NCBI GenBank assembly: GCA_910586445.1
Contig: CAJUHV010000018.1
Span: 1 to 58,942 of the forward strand
DNA length: 58,942 nucleotides
Source: an uncultured Eubacterium sp.
GTDB lineage: Bacteria > Bacillota > Clostridia > Lachnospirales > Lachnospiraceae
Direction of reading: 5' to 3'
A program made the translations under genes and the position numbers. Below, piece after piece: positions 26,000-35,348 of this stretch. Below the pieces are notes generated by a model. That model searched no databases and had not been told where the DNA came from. It saw only the letters and a list, made by a program, of their open reading frames with translations. Within the stretch, counting starts at the first letter, position 1, and every line of letters begins with the position of its first letter.

Positions 26000-27526
26000 A
26001 TGCCAGCAATACCAGCCGTGTCCCTACCGGACACACAGCCGGCTGCAGGAGCTAAGAAGCCGGCAAGCATGCAATCATTAAAGATGCAGGGAATACAGAA
26101 TTCATTTTCCAATTATATGCAGCAGAATCCTTCCGGTACTGCACAGGCTTCAAAACAGCAGGGCACAGCTTCACAGGAAACCGTGAAGACGGCAGGCAGC
26201 GACACAGATGTAAAACAGCAGTACGAACAGTACCAGAACCAGCCGGCTGCGGATAAAGTAAACAGTACACCGCAGGACGGCAGCGAAGAGACAGGTGCTT
26301 TGAATGAAACTGTAGAAGAAGCAGTAGAAGCAGTTAAAGACCTGATCAAGGAAAATCTGGGTATTGACGATGAACAGCTGCAGGCAGCTATGGAGCTGTT
26401 AGGCCTGACACAGGCAGATCTTTTGAATCCGCAGCAGCTGATCGCGCTCAGCGTAGAACTGACAGGCAGCCAGGATGCAGGTATGATGCTTTTCCATGAA
26501 AACTTCCAGAACCTTATGCAGGAGACTACTGTAGTGACACAGGATCTGCTTAAAGAACTGGGCATGACAATGGAGGAGCTGATGGAACAGGTGCAGAAGC
26601 TCACAGATACTGCGCCTAAGCAGGAAGATTATCTGATGCAGGCAGAAGCACCGGCAGAAGAAGTGCCGCAGCAGGCAGCGCAGGAAACAGTACAGACACC
26701 AGAGGTGCAAAAAGAGGTACAGGAATCACCGCAGCAGGCTTTGGCAGCCGTACCGGAAAAAGAAGTACAGCCGGAAAACCAGACACAGCAGGCCCAGGCA
26801 CAGCCGCAGGAAACACAGGAGACGGAAAAGCTGCAGAAACCGCAGGAGGTGCAGGAAAACTCCAGACAGCCGCAGGCAGATGTTGAGCAGCAGGCGCAGG
26901 AGGGCACATCAGATCTGTTTACAAATGAAAACGATACAAATGAACAGACGAGATTTGATTTCCACGGGAACATGCATGCACAGGAACCGGCAGTCAATGT
27001 ACCGCAGCCGCAGAATATGGCAGCACAGACACCGCTTCCGCAGGTAAATATGCAGGATGTCATCGAACAGATTGTAGAGCATACAAAGATCCATCTGTCA
27101 GAAGACGTAAAATCGATCGAGATGCAGCTGAACCCAGAAAATCTCGGCAAAGTCTATCTGCATGTATCTGAAAAGCAGGGCGCTGTTACAGCCCAGCTGG
27201 TAGCACAGAATGAGAATATCAAAGAGGCACTAGTACAGCAGGCAGCTATTTTAAAGGAGAATCTAAATCAGCAGGGCATTAAGGTAGATGCTGTCGAAGT
27301 ATCTGTAGGAACGCATGAGTTTGAGCGGAATCTGGAGCGTGATGCGCATCAGGAGGAAGAGCAGGCAAGACAGCGCGAAGAACAGAATGCAGGACGCAGG
27401 AGAAGAGGCATAAACTTAAATGACCTGAACGGCCTGGACGGATTATCCGGCCTGATGTCAGAAGAAGAGATGTTAGCCGCACGCATCATGCAGGACAACG
27501 GCAACAATTTAGATTACAAGGCTTAG
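26000..27526 (+). CDS. fliK: Flagellar hook-length control protein FliK
   Basis: A 508-residue FliK. The long central region (about 40-330) is rich in Gln, Glu, Pro and Ala and low in complexity, as expected of the molecular ruler part. The C-terminal Flg_hook domain (about 350-445) contains SEDVKSIEMQLNPENLGKVYLHV and LKENLNQQGIKVDAVEVSVG; this part switches export specificity through FlhB. AAAGGAGG lies 7-8 nt before the ATG. flgD follows after a 210-bp gap. Confidence 0.92.
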   Translation: MPAIPAVSLPDTQPAAGAKKPASMQSLKMQGIQNSFSNYMQQNPSGTAQASKQQGTASQETVKTAGSDTDVKQQYEQYQNQPAADKVNSTPQDGSEETGALNETVEEAVEAVKDLIKENLGIDDEQLQAAMELLGLTQADLLNPQQLIALSVELTGSQDAGMMLFHENFQNLMQETTVVTQDLLKELGMTMEELMEQVQKLTDTAPKQEDYLMQAEAPAEEVPQQAAQETVQTPEVQKEVQESPQQALAAVPEKEVQPENQTQQAQAQPQETQETEKLQKPQEVQENSRQPQADVEQQAQEGTSDLFTNENDTNEQTRFDFHGNMHAQEPAVNVPQPQNMAAQTPLPQVNMQDVIEQIVEHTKIHLSEDVKSIEMQLNPENLGKVYLHVSEKQGAVTAQLVAQNENIKEALVQQAAILKENLNQQGIKVDAVEVSVGTHEFERNLERDAHQEEEQARQREEQNAGRRRRGINLNDLNGLDGLSGLMSEEEMLAARIMQDNGNNLDYKA

Positions 27527-27604
27527 CGGACAGTTAAGCAGCATATTTTTTCAAGGCTGAGACAGGATTTATATTTTTATATGCAGTAAGGTATGTTGAT
27601 TTCG

Positions 27605-27630
27605 TTCACCGGTAATTCGTTACCAGTGAA
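27605..27630 (+). other. Stem-loop with UUCG tetraloop between fliK and flgD
   Basis: TTCAC-C-GGTAA, loop TTCG, TTACC-A-GTGAA: two 5-bp stems across a C-A mismatch. No U-tract, so more likely an mRNA stability or processing element than a terminator. Confidence 0.6.
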
Positions 27631-27662
27631 TTCATTATTGATTGATTTAGTACAAGTACAGA

Positions 27663-27691
27663 TTTAGTCTAAATGTGATATTATTTATAAC
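27663..27691 (+). promoter_or_regulatory. Possible internal promoter before flgD
   Basis: TATAAC (27686-27691) with TTTAGT 17 nt upstream, in the AT-rich 210-bp gap. The -35 is poor. Confidence 0.3.
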
Positions 27692-27736
27692 AGCTGATAA
27701 CATTTTTAATATATCATTAAGAAAGGAGATTGATTT

Positions 27737-28738
27737 ATGGCAATTATACAGGAAATAAAAGACGGCAAGTTTGTAGATGGAACGTCTGATTCCTCTTCCA
27801 AAAAAAAGAATGAAAGAACCGTCAATAATGACATGGGCAAGGATCAGTTTCTGCAGCTTTTAGTGGCACAGATGCAGTATCAGGACCCGCTGGAGCCTAC
27901 GAGCAATACCGAATGGGTAGAGCAGATGGCTACGTTTTCTATGGTAGAGTCCATGAACAATATGATGGATGCGATGTCAGAGCAGTCTGCAAATGATCTG
28001 GTAGGCAAATATGTACTGATTAATGACGGAGATAAATATGTCAAAGGAAAGGTAGACTATGTTACAAAGCAGAACGGAGAGACAGTTATATCTGTAGGAG
28101 ATAAGCTTTATGGCCTGGATAAGCTGGATACCGTAGCTGACGAGGAATATTTCCAAGGCTCTGTACTGGCAGACGAACTGCACCAGATGATAAAGCTTCT
28201 GCCAAGTGAAGAGAATCTGACGGCAAATGATGACGGACTTGTGAAGTCTGCACGTGAAGCTTATGAGAAGATGACAGAATCACAGAAGCTCTTCGTTGAG
28301 AAAGAATACTTAGATAAGCTCAAGAGTCTTGAGCTCAAGATGAACTCCTTGAAGGCTACAAAATATACAGGCATGGTCCGCCAGCTGCCATCAGTAACCG
28401 ATATTAACGAAGCAGATGAGGAAACGCTTGCAGGCTACCGTGCACAGCTTACAGAAGCGTCTAAGTACTATGAAGATATGACAGATGCTCAGAAACAGCT
28501 GGTAGCAGATGACACGAGGACACGTTTCAATACCGCTGAGGCTGCAGTTACCAATGCTGAGAAAAAGTTTGAAAAACCAGATGATACAGAAGAAAGCAAG
28601 GATCCTGTAGCAGACCTGCTTCAGCAGATTTTAGACCAGCTTGCAGGAAATAAGAAAGAAGAAGAAACCGAAAATAATCCAGATAATTCAAATCAGGACA
28701 GCGGGCAGGGCACGCCGGAAACAGGGGCAGCGGAATAA
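27737..28738 (+). CDS. flgD: FlgD hook-cap protein with C-terminal helical-repeat extension
   Basis: A 333-residue FlgD. The N-terminal cap domain is clear (residues 33-75: MGKDQFLQLLVAQMQYQDPLEP, EWVEQMATFSMVESMNN). A small beta domain follows (about 88-133: LVGKYVLINDGDKYVKGKVDYV). Instead of ending there, the protein goes on for two divergent helical repeats: LLPSEENL, SAREAYEKMTESQKLFV (about 153-205) and QLPSVTDI, YEDMTDAQKQLV (about 213-278), then an acidic Asn/Gln-rich tail. This LPS...AY..MT..QK..V pattern is familiar from Gram-positive surface proteins. FlgD scaffolds hook polymerisation. AAGGAG precedes the ATG. Confidence 0.9.
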   Translation: MAIIQEIKDGKFVDGTSDSSSKKKNERTVNNDMGKDQFLQLLVAQMQYQDPLEPTSNTEWVEQMATFSMVESMNNMMDAMSEQSANDLVGKYVLINDGDKYVKGKVDYVTKQNGETVISVGDKLYGLDKLDTVADEEYFQGSVLADELHQMIKLLPSEENLTANDDGLVKSAREAYEKMTESQKLFVEKEYLDKLKSLELKMNSLKATKYTGMVRQLPSVTDINEADEETLAGYRAQLTEASKYYEDMTDAQKQLVADDTRTRFNTAEAAVTNAEKKFEKPDDTEESKDPVADLLQQILDQLAGNKKEEETENNPDNSNQDSGQGTPETGAAE

Positions 28739-28832
28739 TCAGGGCAGCTGTGCGGTGGAAGGCAGGGAGGCTTTGAGGACCGCATATATGCATTGTCTGC
28801 AGCGATGATAAATGTGAGATGGAGATGAAAAT

Positions 28833-29264
28833 ATGAATGGAATCGATAAAAAATTCACTTCCATACAGCAGGTGACGGATCAGTATCTGACGCAGAAAAA
28901 TGAGAATGTGGCAGATGCAGGTACGCAGGTGTCTTTTGAGGAAGTGTTAAGGAAGACAGAAAAATTACGGCAGACTCAGAATGACACAGCTAGAAACGTA
29001 TCCGGCATTGTGCCGTTAAAGTTTTCCAAACATGCCGTAATGCGCCTTGAGAGCCGTAAGATCCGCTTATCCGAGGAACAGAACGAACGGCTGGAATCTG
29101 GAGTCAGAAAAGCAGGGGAAAAGGGCATACAGGATTCTCTTGTGATTGTTGATTCACTGGCATTTATCGTGAATATTCCAAATAAAACTGTCGTAACCGC
29201 TTTGGAAAAAAGCGAGGCAGATGAAAGTGTATTTACCAATATAGATGGCGCTGTGATTATATAG
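28833..29264 (+). CDS. Flagellar operon protein, TIGR02530 type
   Basis: A 143-residue protein found between flgD and flgE in many Clostridia and Bacilli; I recognise it as the TIGR02530 family (VPLKFSKHAVMRLESRKIRLSEEQNERLESGVRKAGEKG, DSLAFIVNIPNKTVVTAL). The N-terminal 50 residues are variable. Function is not settled; the position suggests hook assembly. GAGATGGAGATG precedes the ATG. Confidence 0.85.
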   Translation: MNGIDKKFTSIQQVTDQYLTQKNENVADAGTQVSFEEVLRKTEKLRQTQNDTARNVSGIVPLKFSKHAVMRLESRKIRLSEEQNERLESGVRKAGEKGIQDSLVIVDSLAFIVNIPNKTVVTALEKSEADESVFTNIDGAVII

Positions 29265-29281
29265 GCCGGACCTATAGGGAG

Positions 29282-29317
29282 GCTGTGGCTTTTGACTGAC
29301 AGAAAAAGCCGCACAGC
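29282..29317 (+). other. Stem-loop upstream of flgE
   Basis: GCTGTG/CACAGC (29282-29287 with 29312-29317) stacks on GCTTTT/AAAAGC (29288-29293 with 29304-29309), with a 2-nt bulge. A second CCGG/CCGG hairpin follows. It lies about 57 nt before the flgE start. Confidence 0.6.
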
Positions 29318-29373
29318 GCCTCACCGGCAAAACCGGCAGAAACTTAGATAAAGATTTAGGAGGTCATTTCACT

Positions 29374-31578
29374 ATGATGAGAGCATTGTATTCGTCTGTA
29401 GCAGGTCTTAGGACGCACCAGACGAAAATGGACGTAATCGGTAACAATATAGCAAACGTAAATACGGTCGGTTTTAAATCATCCCGTACGACATTTAGTA
29501 CGATGATGTATCAGACGACATCCTTTGCATCAGGAGCAAATGCTGCTACCGGCAGAGGCGGTATCAATGCGAAACAGATCGGTCTTGGTACGACGTTTGC
29601 TTCTACAGCAGTAGATATCGATACCGGAGGCGCATCCGAGACTACCGGCAAGGCATTTGACTTAAAGCTGTCAGATTCCAATTCGACGAGTTTTTATATT
29701 GTTAATAATGGTACAGAAAATGTATTTACGAGAGCCGGCGCATTTTATGTAGACGGCGCAGGCAACTTGTGTATGGAATCCACCGGTTATACGGTAATGG
29801 GCTGGCAGGTAGATGCCAACGGCAATATCCGTAAGGATACGGTGACACCGCTCAAGATCATGTCTGCAGGCAACCAGACTTCGCAGCCGGAATACACGAC
29901 CAGTGCAGTCTGTACAGGTATTCTGGATGATAACAACTCAAATGTAAATTCAGACGAAGGCTATAACATGAACCTGAATTTCTTTGATAATCTGGGCTAT
30001 CCATATACCGCCCGTTTTTCAATGCAGAAGACCGGCGGAGAAGATGCTGACGGCATTTATACGATCAACCTGACCGATATACAGGATGCAAATGGAAAGT
30101 CAATCTTTACTGCAAAAAGCAAAGGCCTCGGCGATATATTCGGCGGCGGGCAGGGCAGCAATGTATATATTACCAAAAACTATAAAGTTACAAACGGCAT
30201 GGGCAATACGCTGACGAAGCTGGCGAATGATACGGCTGATGCTACGACAGGGCAGATGACCTATAACTTTACCTCGGATCAGGTAAACCAGTGGTTCGGC
30301 CCGGCTTCAAAAACAGACAGACTGCCGTCAGGCCTTCGTGTAGAATTAAAAGTAACACCGGATGCAAACGGCGGAGCGCCTACGACGGAATTAAAAGTAT
30401 ACGACAGCAACAATACAGAATTTGATATCAGTACGTACACATGGATCAATGATGCAACGGCTACTGTACCAGGAGGCGGAACAGGAACAGCAGGCCCGGA
30501 GAATCAGGCATGGAAGACTACTACCTTCGAAGAAAAGCTGCAGAACATGGTAGATACAGGTGTGATAAAACCTACTACCAGAGATGATGGGAATGGGGGC
30601 CAGGAAACTGTATATATATTAGAATCCAAGGCTGTAAGAGAACTGTATGATGAGTTTAAAAAGCCGATGGCAGATGCCGGCAATGCTCTGCCGGATTATA
30701 TCAGCGGTGATATGGAGTTTGTTTTAACTGCTGATAAGAAAGTTGATTTGACCTCATTAAAATGGGCAGACGGAGCAGGCGGCGGTGATACAGCGTTTCC
30801 GGGAGCATTAGGCGCAGCAACTTATACAGACGTGCTGAGCAACCATATCGAAGAAGGTTATGTGGTAGTACCGACAGATAAGGTAAATGAGATGGGCGTC
30901 TTTACTACAGACATTCCAAGCGATGCCGAGATCCGTTACACATACGGCAAAAACGGTGCATGGTCATATGAAATCGTAACACCGGGCAGCGACGGCTATG
31001 AGCTGCAGTTCTCGACAGCGGACGGCTCTTTGACCTACATCGGATCTACCGGAAAGATGACCCAGACACTCCGATTATCTGAGCTCGCTACAGAGGGAAA
31101 TCCATTCTCTGATATCGAGATTGATTTCTCTACATTAAAGAATCTTGCAAACGGTGCCTCCAATACCGCTGCAATGTCGCCTGGTGACGGAGACGGCGAA
31201 GGAAAAGGAAAGAAGGTCGGTACGTTAATCGGCCTTTCCGTAGACAATGCAGGCAAGATCTATGGTTCTTACAGCAACGGCAACACAACACTGCTCGGAC
31301 AGATTGCAGTAGCCAGATTTGCCAATGCATCCGGTCTTGAGAGCATCGGCGACAACTGCTACCGTACGACGATGAACTCCGGCGAGTTTGACGGCATCGG
31401 CGTGGAGATGGATTCAGACGGTTCCTCGATTGACAGCGGTACGCTTGAAATGTCAAACGTAGACCTTGCAACAGAGTTTACGACGATGATCACGACACAG
31501 CGTGGATATCAGGCAAACTCCAGGGTAATTTCTACTTCAGACAGCATTCTGGAAGAGCTTGTAAATCTGAAGAGATAA
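29374..31578 (+). CDS. flgE: Flagellar hook protein FlgE
   Basis: A 734-residue hook protein, longer than the 400-450 residues of enteric FlgE, with the extra length in the surface-exposed middle domains. The N-terminus has MRALYSSVAGLRTHQTKMDVIGNNIANVNTVGFKSSR in two overlapping parts; the C-terminus has LATEFTTMITTQRGYQANSRVISTSDSILEELVNLKR. Exported hook building block. AGGAGG lies about 9 nt before tandem ATG codons at 29374 and 29377, either of which may be used. Confidence 0.96.
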   Translation: MMRALYSSVAGLRTHQTKMDVIGNNIANVNTVGFKSSRTTFSTMMYQTTSFASGANAATGRGGINAKQIGLGTTFASTAVDIDTGGASETTGKAFDLKLSDSNSTSFYIVNNGTENVFTRAGAFYVDGAGNLCMESTGYTVMGWQVDANGNIRKDTVTPLKIMSAGNQTSQPEYTTSAVCTGILDDNNSNVNSDEGYNMNLNFFDNLGYPYTARFSMQKTGGEDADGIYTINLTDIQDANGKSIFTAKSKGLGDIFGGGQGSNVYITKNYKVTNGMGNTLTKLANDTADATTGQMTYNFTSDQVNQWFGPASKTDRLPSGLRVELKVTPDANGGAPTTELKVYDSNNTEFDISTYTWINDATATVPGGGTGTAGPENQAWKTTTFEEKLQNMVDTGVIKPTTRDDGNGGQETVYILESKAVRELYDEFKKPMADAGNALPDYISGDMEFVLTADKKVDLTSLKWADGAGGGDTAFPGALGAATYTDVLSNHIEEGYVVVPTDKVNEMGVFTTDIPSDAEIRYTYGKNGAWSYEIVTPGSDGYELQFSTADGSLTYIGSTGKMTQTLRLSELATEGNPFSDIEIDFSTLKNLANGASNTAAMSPGDGDGEGKGKKVGTLIGLSVDNAGKIYGSYSNGNTTLLGQIAVARFANASGLESIGDNCYRTTMNSGEFDGIGVEMDSDGSSIDSGTLEMSNVDLATEFTTMITTQRGYQANSRVISTSDSILEELVNLKR

Positions 31579-31680
31579 TCCATGACGGCAGGTTCAGCCT
31601 GATCTAAGCCGCAGGCACAGGAAATATTTTATTTGACAGACAGATCAATATAGACAGTGATAGAATAATATAAAGAAGGT

Positions 31681-31727
31681 CAAGAATGGCAGGCTATGTA
31701 TGTGTTTGGCATATACAGCCATTCTTG
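31681..31727 (+). other. Perfect 10-bp stem-loop between flgE and flbD
   Basis: CAAGAATGGC (31681-31690) pairs with GCCATTCTTG (31718-31727), 27-nt loop. Downstream ATTCTGTCTTGT is a poor U-tract. It could reduce read-through after the highly needed hook gene. A perfect TTGACA at 31633 lacks a matching -10. Confidence 0.65.
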
Positions 31728-31756
31728 ATTCTGTCTTGTATTACGGGGGTACAAAG

Positions 31757-31975
31757 ATGATTGAAGTAACAAGGCTCAACGAGACAAAGCTTGTGATAAA
31801 TTCAGATCAGATCGAATTTGTAGAAGAGACACCGGACACGGTAATTTCTTTTTTATCCGGTAAAAAAATAATTGTAAAAGAAAGTAGACAAGAGATACAA
31901 AATCTAGTAATATTATATAAGAAAAAAATATTAAGTGATTGTTTAACATTCCATAAACGGTCAGACGAATCCTGA
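31757..31975 (+). CDS. flbD: Flagellar FlbD family protein
   Basis: A 72-residue FlbD-family protein (MIEVTRLNETKLVINSDQIEFVEETPDTVISFLSGKKIIVKES in family order), located between flgE and motA as in B. subtilis ylzI. Function not established; cytoplasmic. The start is ATG 31757 with GGGGG about 8-12 nt upstream; 19 extra upstream codons belong to the hairpin region. Confidence 0.93.
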   Translation: MIEVTRLNETKLVINSDQIEFVEETPDTVISFLSGKKIIVKESRQEIQNLVILYKKKILSDCLTFHKRSDES

Positions 31976-32028
31976 CTATACATATAGGATGTTATACAAG
32001 AGAAAAAATTATTGGTAGGTGAAAAAAA

Positions 32029-32829
32029 TTGGATATATCAACTTTGATAGGCCTTGTAGTCGGTATTCTTATGATGATTTTTGGTATGACATTTAATCAG
32101 GATGAAATGACCTTCCAGTTTTATGTCATTACGGAGTCTTTCATCGATATTCCTTCTGTACTTATTACGATCGGAGGTTCCCTCTGTGGTGTTATCGGAT
32201 GTAATAAGCTGTCGGATACGATCAGTTCATTGAAGGCATTTTCGCTGACAATTAAAGAGCACAGCGTAGATGCTGCCGAAGCGATCAGAAATATTATCAA
32301 TCTGTCGAATATAGCCAGAAAAGAAGGTCTGCTGGCATTGGAAGAAGCGGCAAACAGCATAGAAGATGAATTCTTGAAAAAAGGAATCATGCTTGTTGTA
32401 GACGGTACCGACCCAGAACTGGTGCGCGGCATCCTGGAAACCGACCTGACATGTATTGAGACAAGGCATAAGACGGTTATAGGCTTTTATGACAAATGGG
32501 GCGAGCTGGGGCCTGCGTGGGGCATGATCGGTACGCTGATCGGTCTGATTAAGATGTTAAAGGACTTATCAGATCCTGATTCGATCGGACCGAACATGGC
32601 GGTTGCACTGCTGACGACCTTTTACGGTTCCGTTATTGCAAACTGGCTCTGCGGCCCTACATCATTCAAGCTGAAGGTAAATAACGATCTGGAAATGATG
32701 GTAAAGGAGATTACGGTGGAAGGCCTTCTGTCTATACAGGCAGGGGAAAATCCGCGTGTAATCGAAGAGAAGTTAAAATCCTTCTTAGCTCCATCAGCCC
32801 GTGAGGGGTTAAGCGGAGGTGGTGAGTAA
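32029..32829 (+). CDS. motA: Motility protein A (stator subunit)
   Basis: A 266-residue MotA with four membrane segments (about 5-25, 40-60, 155-180, 190-210). Cytoplasmic loop charges ISNLSNIARKEGLLALEE region and the signature WGELGPAWGMIGTLIGLI. With MotB it forms the proton- or sodium-driven stator. Start TTG at 32029 with TAGGTGA about 6-8 nt upstream. motB follows immediately with its ribosome site inside motA's end. Confidence 0.95.
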   Translation: MDISTLIGLVVGILMMIFGMTFNQDEMTFQFYVITESFIDIPSVLITIGGSLCGVIGCNKLSDTISSLKAFSLTIKEHSVDAAEAIRNIINLSNIARKEGLLALEEAANSIEDEFLKKGIMLVVDGTDPELVRGILETDLTCIETRHKTVIGFYDKWGELGPAWGMIGTLIGLIKMLKDLSDPDSIGPNMAVALLTTFYGSVIANWLCGPTSFKLKVNNDLEMMVKEITVEGLLSIQAGENPRVIEEKLKSFLAPSAREGLSGGGE

Positions 32830-32830
32830 A

Positions 32831-33784
32831 ATGGCAAGAAAGAAACAGGAAGAAGCGCCGAGCGGAGCTCCGGCCTGGATGGCCACGTTTAGTGATTTAA
32901 TGAACCTGCTGCTTTGTTTCTTCGTGCTTTTGTTCTCGATGTCGTCAGTAGATGAGAATAAGTTCCAGGCGCTGATCGCTTCTCTGCAGAGCCAGTACAG
33001 TATTTTAAAAGGCGGAGGCGCTTCGGTCGGTGAGGGAAATATGATTTCTGCCGGGATTAACCAGATGCAGAAGTATGATGTATACTTTAATTCCAAAAAT
33101 ACCTCTTCTGGAGAAGGCAAATCAGATGCAGAAGAAAAAGATATATTAAGGACACTGGCGGACAATGACGGAGCCAATCACGAGCCGGAGGAGGGATTTA
33201 CAACCCAGGACGGTTCGAAAGAGGGGGCAGAGGATACAGCGGATCAGAATCAGGCTGCCAGTGATAAAATTACGGAAGAGGCTGCCAGAGAACTGGCAGA
33301 AGCTGCGGAACTTGAAGAGTCAGAGCGGATTGCAGACAGGGTAGAAAAACTGCTTCAGCGCTACGGCATACAGGATAAGGTAAGCGTAGATTTTAACGGC
33401 CAGTATGTCACGATGACATTAAACGGAGCGATTTTATTTGAATCTGGTTCGTCTGAGCTTGCAGATGGAGCCCGGCCGATGGTAGATAAAATAGGAAAGA
33501 TCCTGCAGAAATTCAATCAGAATACGATTGAGATCGAAGGGCATACGGATAATGTTCCAGTACATAATGCGAGATTTCCAGATAACAATGTGCTTTCGAT
33601 GTATCGTGCGCTTTCAGTAGCAGATTATCTGCGCAGCTCTACCAGCTTGAATCCGGCGTATATCAAGTCGTCTGGACGGGGTGATTATGTGCCGGTTGCT
33701 GATAATGCGACGCCGGAGGGGCGTGCGCAGAACCGCCGGGTTGAAATTAAAGTATATAATTCGTATAATTCGGATAATCTATAA
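32831..33784 (+). CDS. motB: Motility protein B (stator subunit, OmpA-like)
   Basis: A 317-residue MotB. The ion-binding aspartate is D22 in FSDLMNLLLCFFVLLFSM. A long acidic periplasmic linker follows (about 95-160), then the OmpA-like peptidoglycan-binding domain (IEIEGHTDNVPV, YRALSVADYL, SGRGDYVPVADNATPEGRAQNRRVEI). ATG 32831 has GGAGGTGG 8 nt upstream, inside motA. Confidence 0.95.
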   Translation: MARKKQEEAPSGAPAWMATFSDLMNLLLCFFVLLFSMSSVDENKFQALIASLQSQYSILKGGGASVGEGNMISAGINQMQKYDVYFNSKNTSSGEGKSDAEEKDILRTLADNDGANHEPEEGFTTQDGSKEGAEDTADQNQAASDKITEEAARELAEAAELEESERIADRVEKLLQRYGIQDKVSVDFNGQYVTMTLNGAILFESGSSELADGARPMVDKIGKILQKFNQNTIEIEGHTDNVPVHNARFPDNNVLSMYRALSVADYLRSSTSLNPAYIKSSGRGDYVPVADNATPEGRAQNRRVEIKVYNSYNSDNL

Positions 33785-33803
33785 ATAAAGGATGGGAAGA
33801 CAG

Positions 33804-34331
33804 ATGAAAAAGAATTTAATGTCCGTATTAATTATGGCATTGGTATTTATAAATGTGGTGCTGTCCGCAGTAATTATGATGACGCTTGTACCGTCTGCAA
33901 AACAGTCGAATAAGCTGATTCAAGAAGTATGCAATGCGATTGAGCTGGAGCTGAACAGCGGTAAGGTGTACAATGTATCCAGCATTCCGATTGACCAGAC
34001 GGACGTGATTTCCCTGACTGGCGATTCAGAAGGGACTTTTACGTTAAAGGGAACAGATGCGGATGGAAAAAGGCACTATGTAGTTACAGAAGTGTCTATT
34101 ACGCTGAATAAAGCAGATGATGATTATGAAGAGATGAGCCTGCTGATTCCAGGCAGGGAAAAACTGTTAAAAGAGATCGTATCCAATACATTTTTGAAAT
34201 ATACGCTGGATGAGGTGACAACAACGGAAGGGCAGGAAAGCGTCCGTGATGACATGCTGTTCGAGATGCAGGATTTATTCGATTCTGATTTTATCGTTGC
34301 TGTGAACTTCTCCAGTACAAATTATCAGTAA
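33804..34331 (+). CDS. fliL: Flagellar basal body-associated protein FliL
   Basis: A 175-residue FliL-like protein: one N-terminal transmembrane helix (about 5-28, LMSVLIMALVFINVVLSAVIMM) and an extracytoplasmic domain (YVVTEVSITLNKADDDYEEMS...LLKEIVSNTFLKYTLDEV...DDMLFEMQDLFDSDFIVAVNF) of the FliL/stomatin-like kind. FliL rings surround the stator. The position motB-fliL-fliM supports it. Start at ATG 33804 (MKKNLM) preferred over 33792, whose ribosome site would be too close. Confidence 0.87.
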   Translation: MKKNLMSVLIMALVFINVVLSAVIMMTLVPSAKQSNKLIQEVCNAIELELNSGKVYNVSSIPIDQTDVISLTGDSEGTFTLKGTDADGKRHYVVTEVSITLNKADDDYEEMSLLIPGREKLLKEIVSNTFLKYTLDEVTTTEGQESVRDDMLFEMQDLFDSDFIVAVNFSSTNYQ

Positions 34332-34364
34332 CAAATAAAAAACAAATGACAGGTGGTGAGATTC

Positions 34365-35342
34365 ATGGCTGATGTTCTTTCTCAAAGTGAAATAGATAAT
34401 CTGCTGAAGGCTTTAAGCAGCGGAGAAGTCGATGTAGATGAGATGAAGGACGTAGAAGAAAAACCAGTCAAGAATTATGATTTTGCAAGGCCATCCAAAT
34501 TCTCAAAGGAGCATCTTCGTACGCTCGAGATTATATTTGAGCATTATGGACGGCTGTTATCCACGAACCTTCCAGTATATTTGAGAAAGAATATACAGGT
34601 CGAGGTCGTGAACTCGGAGGCGGTTACTTACTCAGAATTCGCCAATTCACTTTCGAACCCGATGCTGCTTGGAGTGATCAACTTTGCTCCGTTAAAAGGC
34701 AATATACTGTTGGAAATGGCGACGAATATCGGCTACGCCATGGTAGACAGAATGCTTGGCGGCATGGGCATGCCGTTAGCGAAAGCGCGGGAATTTTCTG
34801 AGATCGAGCTGTTGATTATCGAACGGCTGCTGACTGTCTGTGTAAATCTTTTGCGGGAGCCGTGGAAAAATGTTGTAGAACTGGTTCCGCGTCTGGAACG
34901 CATTGAGACGAACTCGCAGTTTGCACAGATTATATCGCCGAGCGAGATGATAGCGATTGTTACAATCAATCTTAAAATTGGTGATGTAGAAGGTCTTATG
35001 AATGTGTGCCTTCCTTATATTACATTAGATGCAGTGATGGATAAGCTGAATACTAAGTTCTGGTATTCCAGCCAGCAGGAAAAGGAAGAGCTTTCCTATA
35101 GCGATATGGTGGAAAACCTTTTGGAAAAAGCGCCGATTCCAGTTAAGGCAGTCTTAGGCCACAGTGCATTTTCGATCAGCGACTTTGCAGGGCTGCAGGT
35201 AGGTGACATTATCCGGCTTGATACAAAGGTAGAGGATGAGCTTGGGATTTATGTCGGAAGCATAAAGAAGTTTACGGCGCTGCCCGGTGTATCAGGTGAT
35301 GATTATGCAGTCAGGATCACATCAATTATAAGAGAGGAATAA
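34365..35342 (+). CDS. fliM: Flagellar motor switch protein FliM
   Basis: A 325-residue FliM. The CheY-P-binding N-terminal peptide is VLSQSEIDNLLKAL. The middle CheC-like domain begins DFARPSKFSKEHLRTLEIIFEHYGRLLSTNL. The C-terminal SpoA domain runs from about 240 (FSISDFAGLQVGDIIRLDTKVEDELGIYVG). Forms the C-ring with FliG and FliY. AGGTGGTGAG precedes ATG 34365. Confidence 0.97.
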   Translation: MADVLSQSEIDNLLKALSSGEVDVDEMKDVEEKPVKNYDFARPSKFSKEHLRTLEIIFEHYGRLLSTNLPVYLRKNIQVEVVNSEAVTYSEFANSLSNPMLLGVINFAPLKGNILLEMATNIGYAMVDRMLGGMGMPLAKAREFSEIELLIIERLLTVCVNLLREPWKNVVELVPRLERIETNSQFAQIISPSEMIAIVTINLKIGDVEGLMNVCLPYITLDAVMDKLNTKFWYSSQQEKEELSYSDMVENLLEKAPIPVKAVLGHSAFSISDFAGLQVGDIIRLDTKVEDELGIYVGSIKKFTALPGVSGDDYAVRITSIIREE

Positions 35343-35348
35343 AATATT

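Noticed and set aside
26629..27150. 173-codon cysteine-rich minus-strand frame
   Set aside because: Mirror of the Gln/Glu-rich fliK ruler region; composition follows from the codons of fliK.
31633..31661. Internal promoter with perfect TTGACA before flbD
   Set aside because: No acceptable -10 at 16-18 nt; nearest TAGAAT is 22 nt away.
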